Source of the DNA: Acanthaster planci
Lineage: Eukaryota > Echinodermata > Asteroidea > Valvatida > Acanthasteridae
Assembly (NCBI RefSeq): GCF_001949145.1
Contig: NW_019091460.1
Span: 162,780-226,779, forward strand
Reading direction: 5' to 3'
Length of the DNA stretch: 64,000 nucleotides
Positions 38,001 through 50,800 of the stretch are shown one piece after another. The position numbers and the translations under genes were made by a program. The notes below the pieces were generated by a model. It did not search any database and was not told the origin of the DNA. It worked only from the letters and a program-made list of their open reading frames with translations. The number at the start of each line of letters is the position of its first letter. Positions within the stretch are counted from its first letter, which is position 1.

Positions 38001-41000
38001 CTTCATAATGTAAGGTTATGATGATTGTCCATATCCCTGTCAAGATGTAAAGCTAAGATACTTTGTTGTGGTTAAGGTTAAGACTTGCAGTCCACGATCC
38101 TGCCAAAATTAAGTCCTCTGTACTCTTTAACTATACATGTACATGTAGATCTAACTATTTAGCTAGGATTCAATCTGCCATGAATAATGTGAAATTGTCA
38201 ACTAATTCATGTGCTGACTCATTGCTTGGATCCAGTGAAAGGAAATCCTACTTAACTTTTGCCCCTTGTTTGGCCAAATGACTCACTCTCCAAACATATC
38301 ACCCCCATATTATAGGGTTGGTTTGGGTGTACGTTTACATCATGTTGGAAAATTGCCTCAACTTTCCTTTAAAACTCGAATAAACTGCTTTTCTTTAGCT
38401 GTTGAAGATTTCTCGCAACTGCAGAGATTAATGTTCAGAAATCAAGTCTGTGTACGTTTATCTGTACTAATAAAGAGGCTGATACCCAGGGAGTAACTTC
38501 AACTTTCTTACAGCAAGACTTGTGGTAAGTACATGTACATGTAAAGTATTATACACATACCTTGCACTGAAGTCAGTAGTTTTAAATTCACATAGTTTTG
38601 AACTTGCCTGACACTTATGAAAATGTCATTTACATACATAAAGTAAATGTACACTGTATGTATGTGTACATGTACAATGTGTTAATGAATTTAAGAAACG
38701 CATGCATCAGACAGGGAAATTTGGTTCATACTCATACAATATACCACACGGAAGCTGTGAATTTGCATGCCAAAGTTCACTGGCCTGCATCTTGAAACTG
38801 CAACAGTTAAACCATCCATATGAAATAGAATTGCCACCACAGAGCATCTCCAGACATATTGCTTGTTATGACCGCAGGTGCTATTTAACTGAACTTCCCT
38901 GTGTGTAATCTGTCCCTCTCCAGCGCCTCAATTTGATATGTTTTGTACTCCCTGAAGCCTTATCATTTCCTGTTGTACTGTGCCCATTCACCACTGATCA
39001 ATACCATCGTTGAATATTGTGTGCTTGTACAGGTAGAGGTAGCTCCATGCTTGCACACAGTTGGTCTACACTGTGTCCTCAGACTTCGTGTCCTTAGATT
39101 GGCCTCTTAAAGGAGGGACTCCGGTATATTGATTCAGATTTCACTGTTTTGTTTGGAAAAGAATAACATAAGCCACATTCACTTTGGACTAAAATTGTAA
39201 AAAGGAACCATGTCAACATTCCATCACAGTTATTCTTCTTTGCATTCATACATGAATTGGTCTTGGCCTGCAGAAATTCCCTGGTCACTTGCCAAGGGAC
39301 TTAAAAGTCACCAGTCACCTGCAGTAGCATGTCTTCTGAGAATCCTGCAAGGGTATCATCTGACTGACCTTATTATCTGACACCGGATGTAACCTCACGG
39401 AAGTGCGAAATTTTTCTTTTCTTTTCTTTTTTTATGGTACATTGTCAAGTCATCTATTTACATCTCTGATATCCTACATGTTTATATGCAGTATTAAATG
39501 GGATTGTGCATGGCAAACAACAGAGGTCATACAGGTATCCTTTGACTTATTAACTTCATCCATTGTTAGTTCTACATTGCAGTGGCTGTCCACATGAGAC
39601 TTTTTTGTGACCTTACTCTGACACTGTAAGTTTGCCCTGACATGGTCATGAAAAAAGTTCTGCTGCAAAAGATAAAAACTAACAACCGACGATCAACACT
39701 CAGCAATTGCCACAGTGTACTGGCTGTTTTCATAGGATGTAATTGCCAAATTAACGAAAGTCCCTGTCAATTTTAAATGAAAAAGTCTGCTGCCAACACA
39801 GCTATGCATGAATTATTCACCTACACGTATTTATTCTGTTTTCACTCTCTAATAAAAAAAGTGTAAACGTTATATTCAAAAATTATGTGTATAACCCCCC
39901 AAAAAGAAAGTGAGATAGATATACATTATTTAGGACTTAAAGTAGTTCTCTTGTCTACAAAGCTTGAATTCTTCAAGAATGCCTATGATCCTCTAGTTTT
40001 CAAGCCTGAAATAATGTACGTCTGGAGAGATGCAAAGAGTAAAGCCCTCAAGATAGCAGGAACAGTGTGTTAAGATACACGTACATGTACCTTGTTACCA
40101 GTGTCTGAGATTGTTTCTCATGTTAGATTTTTGAAAAGATTAGAAGTGTGATGAAAGATCTACATGTATATATGTATGAAGCTTTACCAGCAAGATGACA
40201 TGCAAATTCCATAATATTAATATTCTAAGAATATCCAATGAAGTACGTGTAGTTACCGGTAGGTACTGATGCGAATACCAATCACATGTCAACCATGGAA
40301 GGATTCCAACTGTAGTTTAGACCGTGGCAATTCATGTACAGTTACTCTAGAGTAACCTGATTTTTAAGTCATGTTAAATTTTCCTAAAAATCATTTGTTT
40401 CCTGCACAATATTTCAATATTTGGCAAACACCTCTGAATTAAAATTTAAGTACATGTGCTTTTTCACATCAGTGGGCGTAAAAAGCCCTAACAGTGGTTT
40501 TAAAGCAATCATGCCTGCCTGGCTTGTCTGCTATTCAAGTGCACAAGTTGGGTATTTATATTTAAATTCCACCATCCCTTTGTTAAGTTTCTGGTCTTAC
40601 AATGTATGCGCAGGTTAGTGAAATTTGTCAAGGAAATACCTGTACCATATACTTACTATACTCTGCACAGATTGTATATTACTCAGATAGGTCCAACCAT
40701 AGCTCTATGGTCCAACCATTTCAATTGTGCTCACTTCATCTTCTCTTTTTCACAATCAATAATCTTCTAAATTCTTTGTGTCTGAGATCACCATTGATGG
40801 GTACAATGTAGTTGTATGGTATGGATCGTCACACCGTGCAGAGAACTCACTGTATGATGCAAATTTACTGTACATGTACATTTGGAGGTGAAAGCTTGAG
40901 GAGGAAGTAAAACCGGGTATTTGCTGGACTGGATGCACTAGATTCAGACATTGTGGCGTTTGAGCTGTGACCTTATCAGGGACATAGCTTGCACAGGTGT

Positions 41001-41374
41001 CTTTCCACAACTTGCTTGAATGCTTGGTCTTACCATTTTTGGAAAAGACTATAGCTTTATTGGTTTTCAGACATCTTTAGCATAGTTTTATCGCATGAGA
41101 GCACAGCAGAACTTCATTGACACCAAAAGCTCTACCAGTCAACTTGTTACTGGAATTGCAGCCTACTGCCTTCTTGTTTGCATTATTTTTGTGTCATTTG
41201 CTGTGCTATACAAGCCCCATTTGTGTCAAGCAGGATGTGTATAACAGTGAACACTCCCGATGATTTGGTATATTTTGATTGTTGGAAAGTTGTGAGCCAT
41301 TCAACACTCTGAAGCTGTTGTCCAGCAGAGTTCAGCAAATAACAGGAAGTGAGGTTGCTATTAACCAGGAAACT
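35074..41374. other. Long non-coding stretch, probably 5' intron or upstream region of NCK
   Basis: No exon with family support was found on either strand. The longest open frame (35903-36433, 176 codons) has no recognisable domain and is cysteine- and histidine-scattered like translated non-coding DNA. ACATGT-type palindromes are frequent. Confidence 0.4.
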
Positions 41375-41424
41375 ATGGCAGATCTAAGTGACAGCGAGGC
41401 TGACTTAGAAGTCACTCATATACG
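41375..41424 (+). CDS. NCK: Candidate alternative first coding exon of NCK (acidic N-terminus)
   Basis: ATG (A at -3, G at +4) opens MADLSDSEADLEVTHI and reaches a GTATGT donor at 41425 in phase 1. Spliced to the NCK acceptor before 44187 it would read ...I-L-MSDEEI in frame. The composition (Asp/Glu/Ser-rich) looks protein-like. There is no independent support. Confidence 0.2.
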
Positions 41425-44186
41425 TATGTATACCTGTACGAATCAACTTGTAGATTGGGTCAAGTTTGGAAAAGTTTTCTGTTAAAACAAAGGGTTGCTA
41501 TCAGGCACAAGACTAGCATTGCCTGATAAAACTCTTGCTACATGTACTTAAGCTATTCATGTCCACTACCAGGTACCGGTAAGTAAGAAGACCATGGAAG
41601 GAGATATTCCAATGGCACATGATATGGTGAAGTTGGGCATAAATTTGGTCTTCATGACTGAGTACTCCTGATTTTTCCAGTGAACGTGGCAGCAACATGT
41701 TGGTGATGCTGTGCTTTTCACCACCATAATACCAAAGAGGTTATTATAGTCAAATTCAAGTAATGATACCCATTGCATTTTTTTTCTTGGAATACCTTGG
41801 TACTGTACATGTAAAGGTATGTGCAGGAAAGAACATAAACCTCTTTACCATAAATTGGATACATTTAACATACAAAGTTTTTCTGTATCTCATAAATGAA
41901 TTGGAATCACAAATGGGAGAAAAAGCTCAAGACAAGCTTTTTGATGTACAGGGTACATCATATCAATCCTTAATACTTTGAGATCAAGTGGTTTCACAGA
42001 GATAATGGACACAATATTGTCAAGCTTTTATCGAATGCAATGTGAACATTTTGTACAGTGTTTTTCTTTTTTTTTGTTTTATATTTAAATCATGACGTGT
42101 AAACAATATTAAGTAAACAAGTCAGACGAAATCCATCCAGTTTTGCAGATGCGAGTGTTCAATGAAAAATGATTCTGCAGTCCCTTTGCTTACATGTACA
42201 TGTATGTTTTCTGAGTAAATGCCAGTATCAACCACGAGGCAGATTGCAGCTGTACCTTATGTGAGTAAACTTTATAACAAAGGAAGTTATTACTAACTTT
42301 TAGACATTACATATATGTTCATATTCGTACCTAGATGTTGTATTGGTACAATATATCATTTGTGTCAGTGTACATATATGTACATTGACCACATGAATTA
42401 ATGTACACATTAATCAATAAACATGTGATATGCATAATTTTGGAAAATTCTTTTCTTCCCAACATGCACTGTATTTGAGTTGATTTCATTGTCTCAGGCA
42501 CACAAGTAATATGATAAGAACTCTTTAATAGCTCTTTGCAGGACAGATTGGCAATACTATTGATAATAAGTACAGTACATGTATGACACTTTCACATCAA
42601 ACATGATTTGTTTGCATTTAAATGCCACTTCAAACTTCAGATCCAAATGTGTATACATGTCTGTTCATTTAAAAGATTCCTTGTTCTGGTGCAACGTCAA
42701 CTTTTCAGTGGAAGAAGTTCAAAGGTGAATGCGTAACAAAGTATTTTTGGTATGCGATGACATCATTGTCTTGCCAGCAAGAGCAATGGGCACATGTCCA
42801 GCCTACATGTACATGTACACTAGCCAAGTGCTCAAGTCATGATGCTACATATGTTACAGGTCTACTCACACCTTATCTGGGTATCATCGACAGCCTACCG
42901 GTAATAAATTGCCAGCTCACTATAATCTACTTGTAAATGCAGAACTGGGTATTGCTGACCTTGATAGCAGTAAGGTTATGTCATATATCCATACATTGTA
43001 ATGTTTATTATACATGTACATGAGTTGTGTTACAAGACCTCTGTGGGCGCATACTGCTTGTGAGCATTATGTATGCATATTCTTGTCCACTGGAGTGCTT
43101 ACAGTGGGAGTGTATACGTACATGTACTTGTACATGTATGTGGGGTATACATGTGCATGTATTACATGTATCATCAGGAAGATTGGTCTGGCAAGTGATG
43201 TCATTTTTCTTGCATTGAAATCCAATAACCACAGATGCAGAGGAATCCCTGGGAATTCCAGTTGGATGAGTAGAAGAAGAATTACGCATTGACATGTGTA
43301 AAAGGAGGATAAAGGAACCAAATCTGACAGCATTTGGATCATGTTCTCTATAAATGTATATGTTTGTATCAGGTGTGAATAGCATTTTACAAATTTCAGT
43401 ACTCTCTTGGGTTTGTCATCTGTCATATGTACTTCCACACTGGATTGGTATCTATCCCCTTCCTTGTCAATTTAATGGAAACCTTCATAAAATGTGACTA
43501 TTTGTTATAAAAAAAGAAGCAACTTCAGATAAACATTCATTGTTAAACACGGTAAGAAGCACCATTTGTACTACATGTACATGGTATGTAAATATTCAAC
43601 CTTGTATTTGTTAGGAAATATTTACTGACCTGTGTGTGGACTTAAAGTTACATGTTAAATTCAGTATATGAAAGGCACATTTATTTCATGAAAACAGTGG
43701 AGAACTGTGTAACAGGGCATTCTAATATGCACATTAATGGCTACATTCATTTACATGAACCGGGGGCGGGACAAGTGCATGCAGCCCACAGAATGTGACA
43801 GCTTGCAGCTCATGCAGTACATGTACATGCACAAATTTATGTACAGTTACAGTATGTGTTGGTACCATACAGTGTGTGTTTGCTTTAGTCAATGAGGTGT
43901 GTTTAGCAGAAATACATGTAAGACTGGGATGTGTTGTGTTTGGATAAACACAGGGTCAGGTGGTACACTGGAACTTCCAGCCTGTACCACAGAACAGAGA
44001 GTACTGTAAATTTGGAAAAGGGGAAGTACAGATTAAATCCTACATGTGTGTTGAAATCAGATGGCACATTTCCGATGCCTTAAAAAGAGGGAAGTGCCAT
44101 TGTGATCTCACATTCTTTTCATGTACTATTGCTTTGTGTACTATTTCACTTTTAAGAGCAATAGTTTCTTTTGTTTTCTGTTCCAG

Positions 44187-47100
44187 TCATGAGTGATGAG
44201 GAGATAGTGTACGTCATTGCCAAGTGGGATTACACAGCTAATCAACAGGAGGAACTTAACATCAGGAAAAATGAGCGTCTCACTCTCATTGATGACACCA
44301 AATCTTGGTGGAAGGTCCGCAAAGCCTCGGGAGACTCGGGCTATGTTCCCTCAAACTTTGTCAAAAAGGAAAAAAAGAGTTTTATGAACAAACTGCGTGA
44401 CAAGATCGTACCATCTCGGGACACGAAGCAACCAGGAATGGGACCATTGCCTCATGCCACTGAACATGGGCAACGTGATCTTGCCGAATCAGCAGAATTT
44501 GACCAACTTTGTGTTCCCGCAAAAGTATTATACAACTATGTCGCACGGCAACCAGATGAATTGTCACTTAGGAAAGGAGAGAAACTAACTGTCCTGGAAA
44601 AATCGGGAGATGGATGGTGGAGAGGAGAGTGTAATGGAGAAACAGGATGGTTTCCTTCAAATTATGTCAACGAAGAAGGTGACAGCTTACCAGCCAGTCA
44701 AAAATCCAGTGTGAGTTCCAAAGGAGATGAAAACGTTTTGGGAGAGGATTACATACACACTGTCATTGCACTCTATAAATTCCAGGGACGAAATGATGAA
44801 GAACTCAACTTTGAACAAGGGGAACGGTTGGATATACTACAGAGACCAGAAGATGATCCTGAATGGTGGAAGGCAAGAAATACTAAGGGAGAAATTGGTC
44901 TTGTACCCAAAAACTATGTGGAAGAGATTACTGCAAATGCCCAGCATGTACCAGTCTCAAATCCAGTCATCTCAAATGATGTGGGCGTGGCACAGGCAGA
45001 AAATGGGAACTCTTTGAAACACAAAATCTGGTTCTGTGGGACTCTGAAAAGAGATGAAAGTGAGAGAACTTTGATGGAGCTCAATTGTGAAGATGGAACG
45101 TTCCTCATACGGGAAAGTGAAACTACGGTAAGTAACCCACAGGGAGTCTTGGCCACTGGCTAATTATGTGGTGTTTCTTTGTTTTGTTTGGTTTAAACCC
45201 TGATGATTTTTCTTCCGCAGACCAGTGTCTTATAAAACATTTTGGTGAAAGAAGAATTAAGAATGGTTTCTCGTAGGACATTTCTCTGTGTGCAGTGATA
45301 CATGTACTCAAATTTTGTTCACTATACAAAATGGCCTGTGTTTGTTTTCAAGTTTGTAGTGTCCACAATTTTGCATGACATTAAAATGTCACCATCTGTC
45401 CATTATCTCAGGTTCATACATGGCAGACTTTGTAATACCAAATACTTCAAATCTAATTAGACATCAATTATTCATAGAGAATACATGTAGATCGATACAA
45501 CATATCAGTGGATTTTATACCCTTCAACAAAAGTACCTATAGAGGTCTAATAAATCTTAAGTTACAGTATTTTTGATTAATTAGCAGACAATCCTACATG
45601 TACAGTCAGAGAAATATCTGTTTCATAGCACATGTGTACATGTATGTAGTCACAGAAATATCTGTTTCATGGCACATGTGTACATGTATGTAGTCACAGA
45701 AATATCTGTTTCATAGCACATGTGTACATGTATGTAGTCACAGAAATATCTGTTTCATAGCACATGTGTACATGTATATAGTCACAGAAATATCCATTTC
45801 ATAGCACATGTGTACATGTACATGTACTGGTATTTCTAGTGTCAGGAAATCTTTGTTTACATGCATATTTTGACCAAAACCAAAATCTAAGAAGACACAT
45901 GCATGGTTAGCATACATTGGTACATTAATTGCCAATTGGCAGTACATGTAGCTGAACAAGTTTTTCTTTTGGATAATTTGGCTTCAGGCTACTAGTCTGA
46001 AAGTGAATGTTTTGAATGGACACAGTTTATTTTCTGTTTGATATTTATTTTACCTAGGGATATTTTTAAAGCTGAATTGCAAATTCTATCAAAATGCAAA
46101 AATTTCATTAATTCTGGTGATTTTTCCACTGAAACAGAAATCATTGGTCCGATGTCAAGTTTTGTGTAATTTTGTCCAAGGTTACGCGTACACTATTAGA
46201 AACTCACTTGTAACATACATGTAATTGTTATGTACTGGTACGTGTACAGTACATGTTCAGTATCTGCAGCTCTGCTGCAAATAGCATTACACACATGTAA
46301 ATGCACATGTACAGGTGTACATGTACATAGTGCATGTCATGTACATGTACATTGTACCATAGTAGTGGCTTTGAATGCACATGTACAGGTGTACATGTAC
46401 ATAGTGCATGTCATGTACATGTACATTGTACCATAGTAGTGGCTTTGAATGCACATGTACAGGTGTACATGTACATAGTGCATGTCATGTACATGTACAT
46501 TGTACCATAGTAGTGGCTTTGAATGCACATGTACTGCTACTTGTTGACACAAAACGTCATCTTTATTAAATAAAAGATAATTTTAAATGAACTTCAAGCA
46601 TAGTAGAGTATCTTATTTATGAGCTTAATTGTCCCTACAAACTTGTTTCTGAGTATTGGTGAGTCTCACTCAATTCATTAATTTGCCTTGCACACTGGTA
46701 CATACATTTACAGTACGTGTACATTTGCACATACATGAACACGCCTGTGCAAATGTACCTGTATTTTTCAAAGCTCAGTCTTGCACTGCTTAATTAATTG
46801 AATCAGGTATACATGTACATGTACTACATGTAGTACACATACATAAAACATAAAGTGTTATGCTGTCAATTCAAGTAATAAAGCATTTTCCATTATTTCA
46901 TTGATAATATAAATAATAGTTATTTATTGAAGATTATATTTATATACACTTCTGAAGTTTTATGAATTCCTAGAATCCTTGTTATTTAATAGCAGTTTCT
47001 TGTTTTCTTTTCTCTCTACAGCCTGGGGGCTACTCTGTGTCAGTTAAAGCTCCTGATAAAATCAAACATTTCAAAGTCCAGAGGGTGGATGATCAATACT

Positions 47101-47255
47101 GCATTGGCTCCAAACGATTTGAAAGCTTGGATTATTTGATAGAGCACTACAAAAAGGCGCCAATATTCAGCTGTGGCAAGACAAACTTTAAGCTTTACCT
47201 CACCAAGCCGTATCGGGAGGTTTGCAATAACGGAGGAGCGCACTACCCACCATAG
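44187..47255 (+). CDS. NCK: NCK adaptor protein (three SH3 domains and one SH2 domain)
   Basis: Coding exons: 44189-45127 (splice acceptor TTCCAG at 44181-44186, then TC-ATG) and 47022-47255 (TAG). Junction phase 0; 390 aa (human NCK1/2 377/380). Domains: SH3-1 about 5-61 (AKWDYTANQQEELNI, SWWKV, YVPSNF), SH3-2 about 109-165 (YNYVARQPDELSL, GWWRG, WFPSNY), SH3-3 about 188-246 (ALYKFQGRNDEELNF, PEWWKAR, LVPKNY), SH2 281-376 with phosphotyrosine-pocket FLIRES (R308), split by the intron. NCK links phosphorylated receptors and scaffolds to WASP, PAK and other actin regulators in the cytoplasm. All three SH3 domains lie on one exon. It ends in TKPYREVCNNGGAHYPP, about 14 residues past the vertebrate end. 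Vertebrate NCK1 and NCK2 are both similar; this looks like the single invertebrate orthologue. Confidence 0.95.
45605..45825 (+). repeat. Minisatellite, 44-bp period, 5 copies
   Basis: The phrase ATCTGTTTCATAGCACATGT (or one-base variants) starts at about 45616 and recurs every 44 bp (45660, 45704, 45748, 45792), each followed by GTACATGTATGTAGTCACAG. It lies in the NCK intron. Confidence 0.85.
46301..46535 (+). repeat. Minisatellite, 74-bp period, 3 near-perfect copies plus partial
   Basis: ATGCACATGTACAGGTGTAC begins at 46301, 46375 and 46449, and a partial unit at 46523. The three full units look identical. Each unit is mostly ACATGT palindromes plus AGTAGTGGCTTTGA. It lies in the NCK intron. 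Confidence 0.9.
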
Positions 47256-47508
47256 CAGAAGAGGAGTCTAAGTGGACTTTGTGACATCTTAGATATCTTG
47301 AGGTTTACTCATGAATACTCTGCTCATAGCTCTATCACTCATTCCCACCCATTCCTTCCAAGGTTGTCTTACATAATTCTTACATGGGATTATTCGCTTG
47401 AAGTTTCTCCCCATACATGTACCACTTGCTTGAGTAGAATTTCTTGTATGGTAGAGTTGAATTAGATGTCAGCAAGAAGTTAGAATGGTACTGAGGAACT
47501 CACTTGAG

Positions 47509-47514
47509 AATAAA
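47509..47514 (+). terminator. Candidate polyadenylation signal of NCK
   Basis: AATAAA in GAGAATAAATGAG, 254 bp after the NCK stop codon. A further AATAAA is at 50280-50285, so longer 3' UTRs are possible. Confidence 0.35.
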
Positions 47515-47589
47515 TGAGAGAAGAGCGTGCTATTTGCACTAACTAGGTCATGGATCATGTTAAACTTGAAACCTCGTGCTAGAATACAC

Positions 47590-47840
47590 CATTTGCGCCT
47601 GCCAAGTCACATGACCTATAGTGGGTATCAAACATCATCAAACCCCAAAGCAAAATGCGGTTTACCAAAAGTGAAGCCAATTTTGGATATAGTACCCAAC
47701 ACATCTGCAGTCTGTGTATTATAGTGACTGTTGGCTTTGTTTTTGATAAATAATACTTACGGCGCACTTTGCTTTGGGAGGACACTGTGTATTGATGTTT
47801 GACACCCACTGTAGGTCATGTGACTCAGTGGGTGCAATCG
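47590..47840. repeat. Foldback element with about 60-bp imperfect inverted arms
   Basis: GTCACATGACCTATAGTGGG then TATCAAACATCA (about 47606-47638) is mirrored by TGATGTTTGACACCCACTG then TAGGTCATGTGAC (about 47793-47824). Weaker complementarity extends outward to ATTTGCGCC/GGTGCAAT and inward to CAAAGCAAAATGCG/CGCACTTTGCTTTG. It lies 335 bp after the NCK stop, in or just past its 3' UTR. Confidence 0.7.
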
Positions 47841-50800
47841 GTCTAGTAGACTGTATAACCTGACTGATACACGTACATGTATCATAGCTGCCTGCCTAAT
47901 TTGCACTCTTTAAGGAAGTTTTCCACTAGCACAAGGAGGTACTGTTCATGGGGGTCATCTCTTACAAAGTGTTGCCAACAGGAACAATGGGTGAGGATGG
48001 TGCCCCCCCCCCACTGTCACTACACCTCACCCATAGACATGTAATAAGACTACTTTTTCGCAATTGATACCAAAATGTCCACCTTGGAGTTAAATCAGCA
48101 CCTTTAGGTTTCATTCATGAACCTTGGAAACAGAGGGACACATGTACATTGTACGTAGATCAGTTTGTAGCTGGAAACCAATGCATTCACATATACTTTG
48201 GAGTGACTGTGCGAGTGCACCTGGTGAGAATGTATGATTGCGTTAGCAGATTACATGTGTAGCCAGTGTGTGAATTATCACAAAGTATTACATGTGACCT
48301 GTTGAATATAGAATTCAACCTGTAAGAATGGTGTTTATGCTGCACACAAAAGCAGATCCTAAAGGTTTCCTAACGCAGGTGGTTTCACCATGCCCTTCGA
48401 TGTTACAAGTTTGCTCTGCTCAGTTATTTTTGTGTGTGGAGCGGAATTAAGCTTTACTCCGTGACTACATGTGTCATTTACTCCTGCTGTACGTGTACAT
48501 GTATATGATGATACAGTGTTATGCATGACTTTTCAGTGTTAAGTGTGTGCTTTATATCAACTTCATGGACATTCTAATTTTGAGGATTTAACATAACAGG
48601 AATGTACATTTGAATATTAATACCACCTACCACAGTCCATGTACATGTATACAGGTACACTGTACATGTATACATCAAAGGGAAATTTTTAGCATTTGTG
48701 TAACATCGTTTTTCCTTTGAAAGGAGAATAATATAGGAAAAATTGTTGGTCGACACTCGACACTACAGCTGCAGTGATTACTAGAGCAAACAAGCTTTTG
48801 TAAAAAATTTTAGTTGCATTGTGCATATGGTGTACACGGTACAGTACATGCTGTTAACCATGTTTCATGTAAAGTCATTAACTTTACACATAACATGTAT
48901 TGTACATGTACTTTCAGTATATTAAGAAAGTAAACCACAATACTCTTGTTATTTTTAGTGAAACAGAGCATCCCTCACATATACATGTATGTCTAAATGT
49001 ACATATCAGAATGATTTTTTCCTACAAAGTTGTGTTCCTACACCGCATTACCCTAACATCTTTGGATTGATAATGATTTTGTAATAACGTTTTCAATTTT
49101 TTCATTTTCATCAGTTTTCATTCCAGCTAATGGAAATACCAGTAATGTGATATTGAAATTATTTAGACTGAACACAATTAAAGAAATGAACTGACTGCTA
49201 ATAATCTGAAGGTTTTCTCAACTACATGTGCTAATACATGTACATGTATCTGTGTGAAAATTGAGAACAACTCCAGTTTTTCAGACAAGGTTTTTTTTTG
49301 CACTTAAATACTTTTATTTGGTCTGGGGAATATTGACAAAACTTCCGCATGACTCTTCTGACTTTTTAAAAAATAATTTTATATTCATTTACGTATTTTT
49401 TTGTAGCATTTTGTACTTATTCACTGCCTAAAATGTTCCACCCTACATTCTCCATGGATCCTTTTTCCTGTCTTTCCTCTCTGTAAGTACTTTACAGTTA
49501 GAGAATTGTTACTTTCTTCGATAGTTCTAAACTTTCAAACATAGTCTAGAGCTGTACCATAACCAACAATTAAAAATGGTTCTTAAAAGTGCCTCTAGAA
49601 TTAGTTGGGCCCTGGTTACAGTACTGGACAATGAAGTTCATGTACGTGTATATTTTCAACATGGAGGGGTTACTTTATTTCACTTGTTCCTGGAAACAGT
49701 CACCGTCTGTTACTTGTGCACTTTCACTATCTCTATGGACAAAGTGCGAGTGATACAAGACTCTGTATTCTTCTTGTATTTTATCAGCTATTTGTGTACT
49801 TTGTACTGCAGTGCGCATGTACATGTAGAGTAAAATACTAATTACCCAGATTCAGTCCTGATAGTTTTCAAAACAGTGAATAGATATCATTCTCATGAGC
49901 AGTAAAGGTTTTACAGATATACAGAGAAGTTTTGTTACAGTGGATACAAGATATATGTACGTGTACAGTGATGTGGTGTAGACTGTTAACTGTGACCTGG
50001 AAGTCCCTGGTCAGGTCATGTTTTCACAAAGAAAATGTACAATGTAAACGTACATGCATTAAACCTAAATAACATATTGAAAGTGACTCCCTGCATATTT
50101 TAGTAATCATGCTTTATACACGTACATATACTGTACATGTAATTATGCGTATGAAAAGTGTAAAAGACAACTGTATTTTTTCCAGGTATCAATGGATGAG
50201 GGAGACTCAGTCTGTACCTTAACCCCCATAAAAAAAGGAGTAAATAGGCCAGTTTAAACTTCCTGCCCTTTTTTTTATTAATAAAGAATTAAGACCAAGA
50301 TAGATTAATTATATTTAGAGTACACTTCAGTTATTTATACAGTCAGACAATTTATAATGATTGTTAAAACAGAAGTGTTCCTAAAACATGCTTGTGATCA
50401 GCTGACATTCAATCTGATTTTTGTCAACTTGTCAACGAAGACAGCTTGAAGCATGTTTTCTTCTGTCCAGTTTCATGTCCTATACTTGTGTACCCATTTT
50501 CTTGTCTAAATTTGTGCATGATTTGGTGTTGATACAGATGTACCATGTCACCAATATCTCCCTGTTGTGCACCAAGGTATCATGTAATTCTAATTGAAAG
50601 TACATGTACATTGTACATGGAAATGATAAACCACTTGTATAGCGAGTTTACATGTACATAATGGCATAAGGATTTCTTGATGCAGAAATAATTGTGTGAT
50701 TTATACATTGAACTTCTGTTTCTTGGAAACAAGTATGATTTTTTTCCTTTCATTTTAAACACTTATTTGGTGTTCTAAACGTAGTATTTTATTTGAAAAG

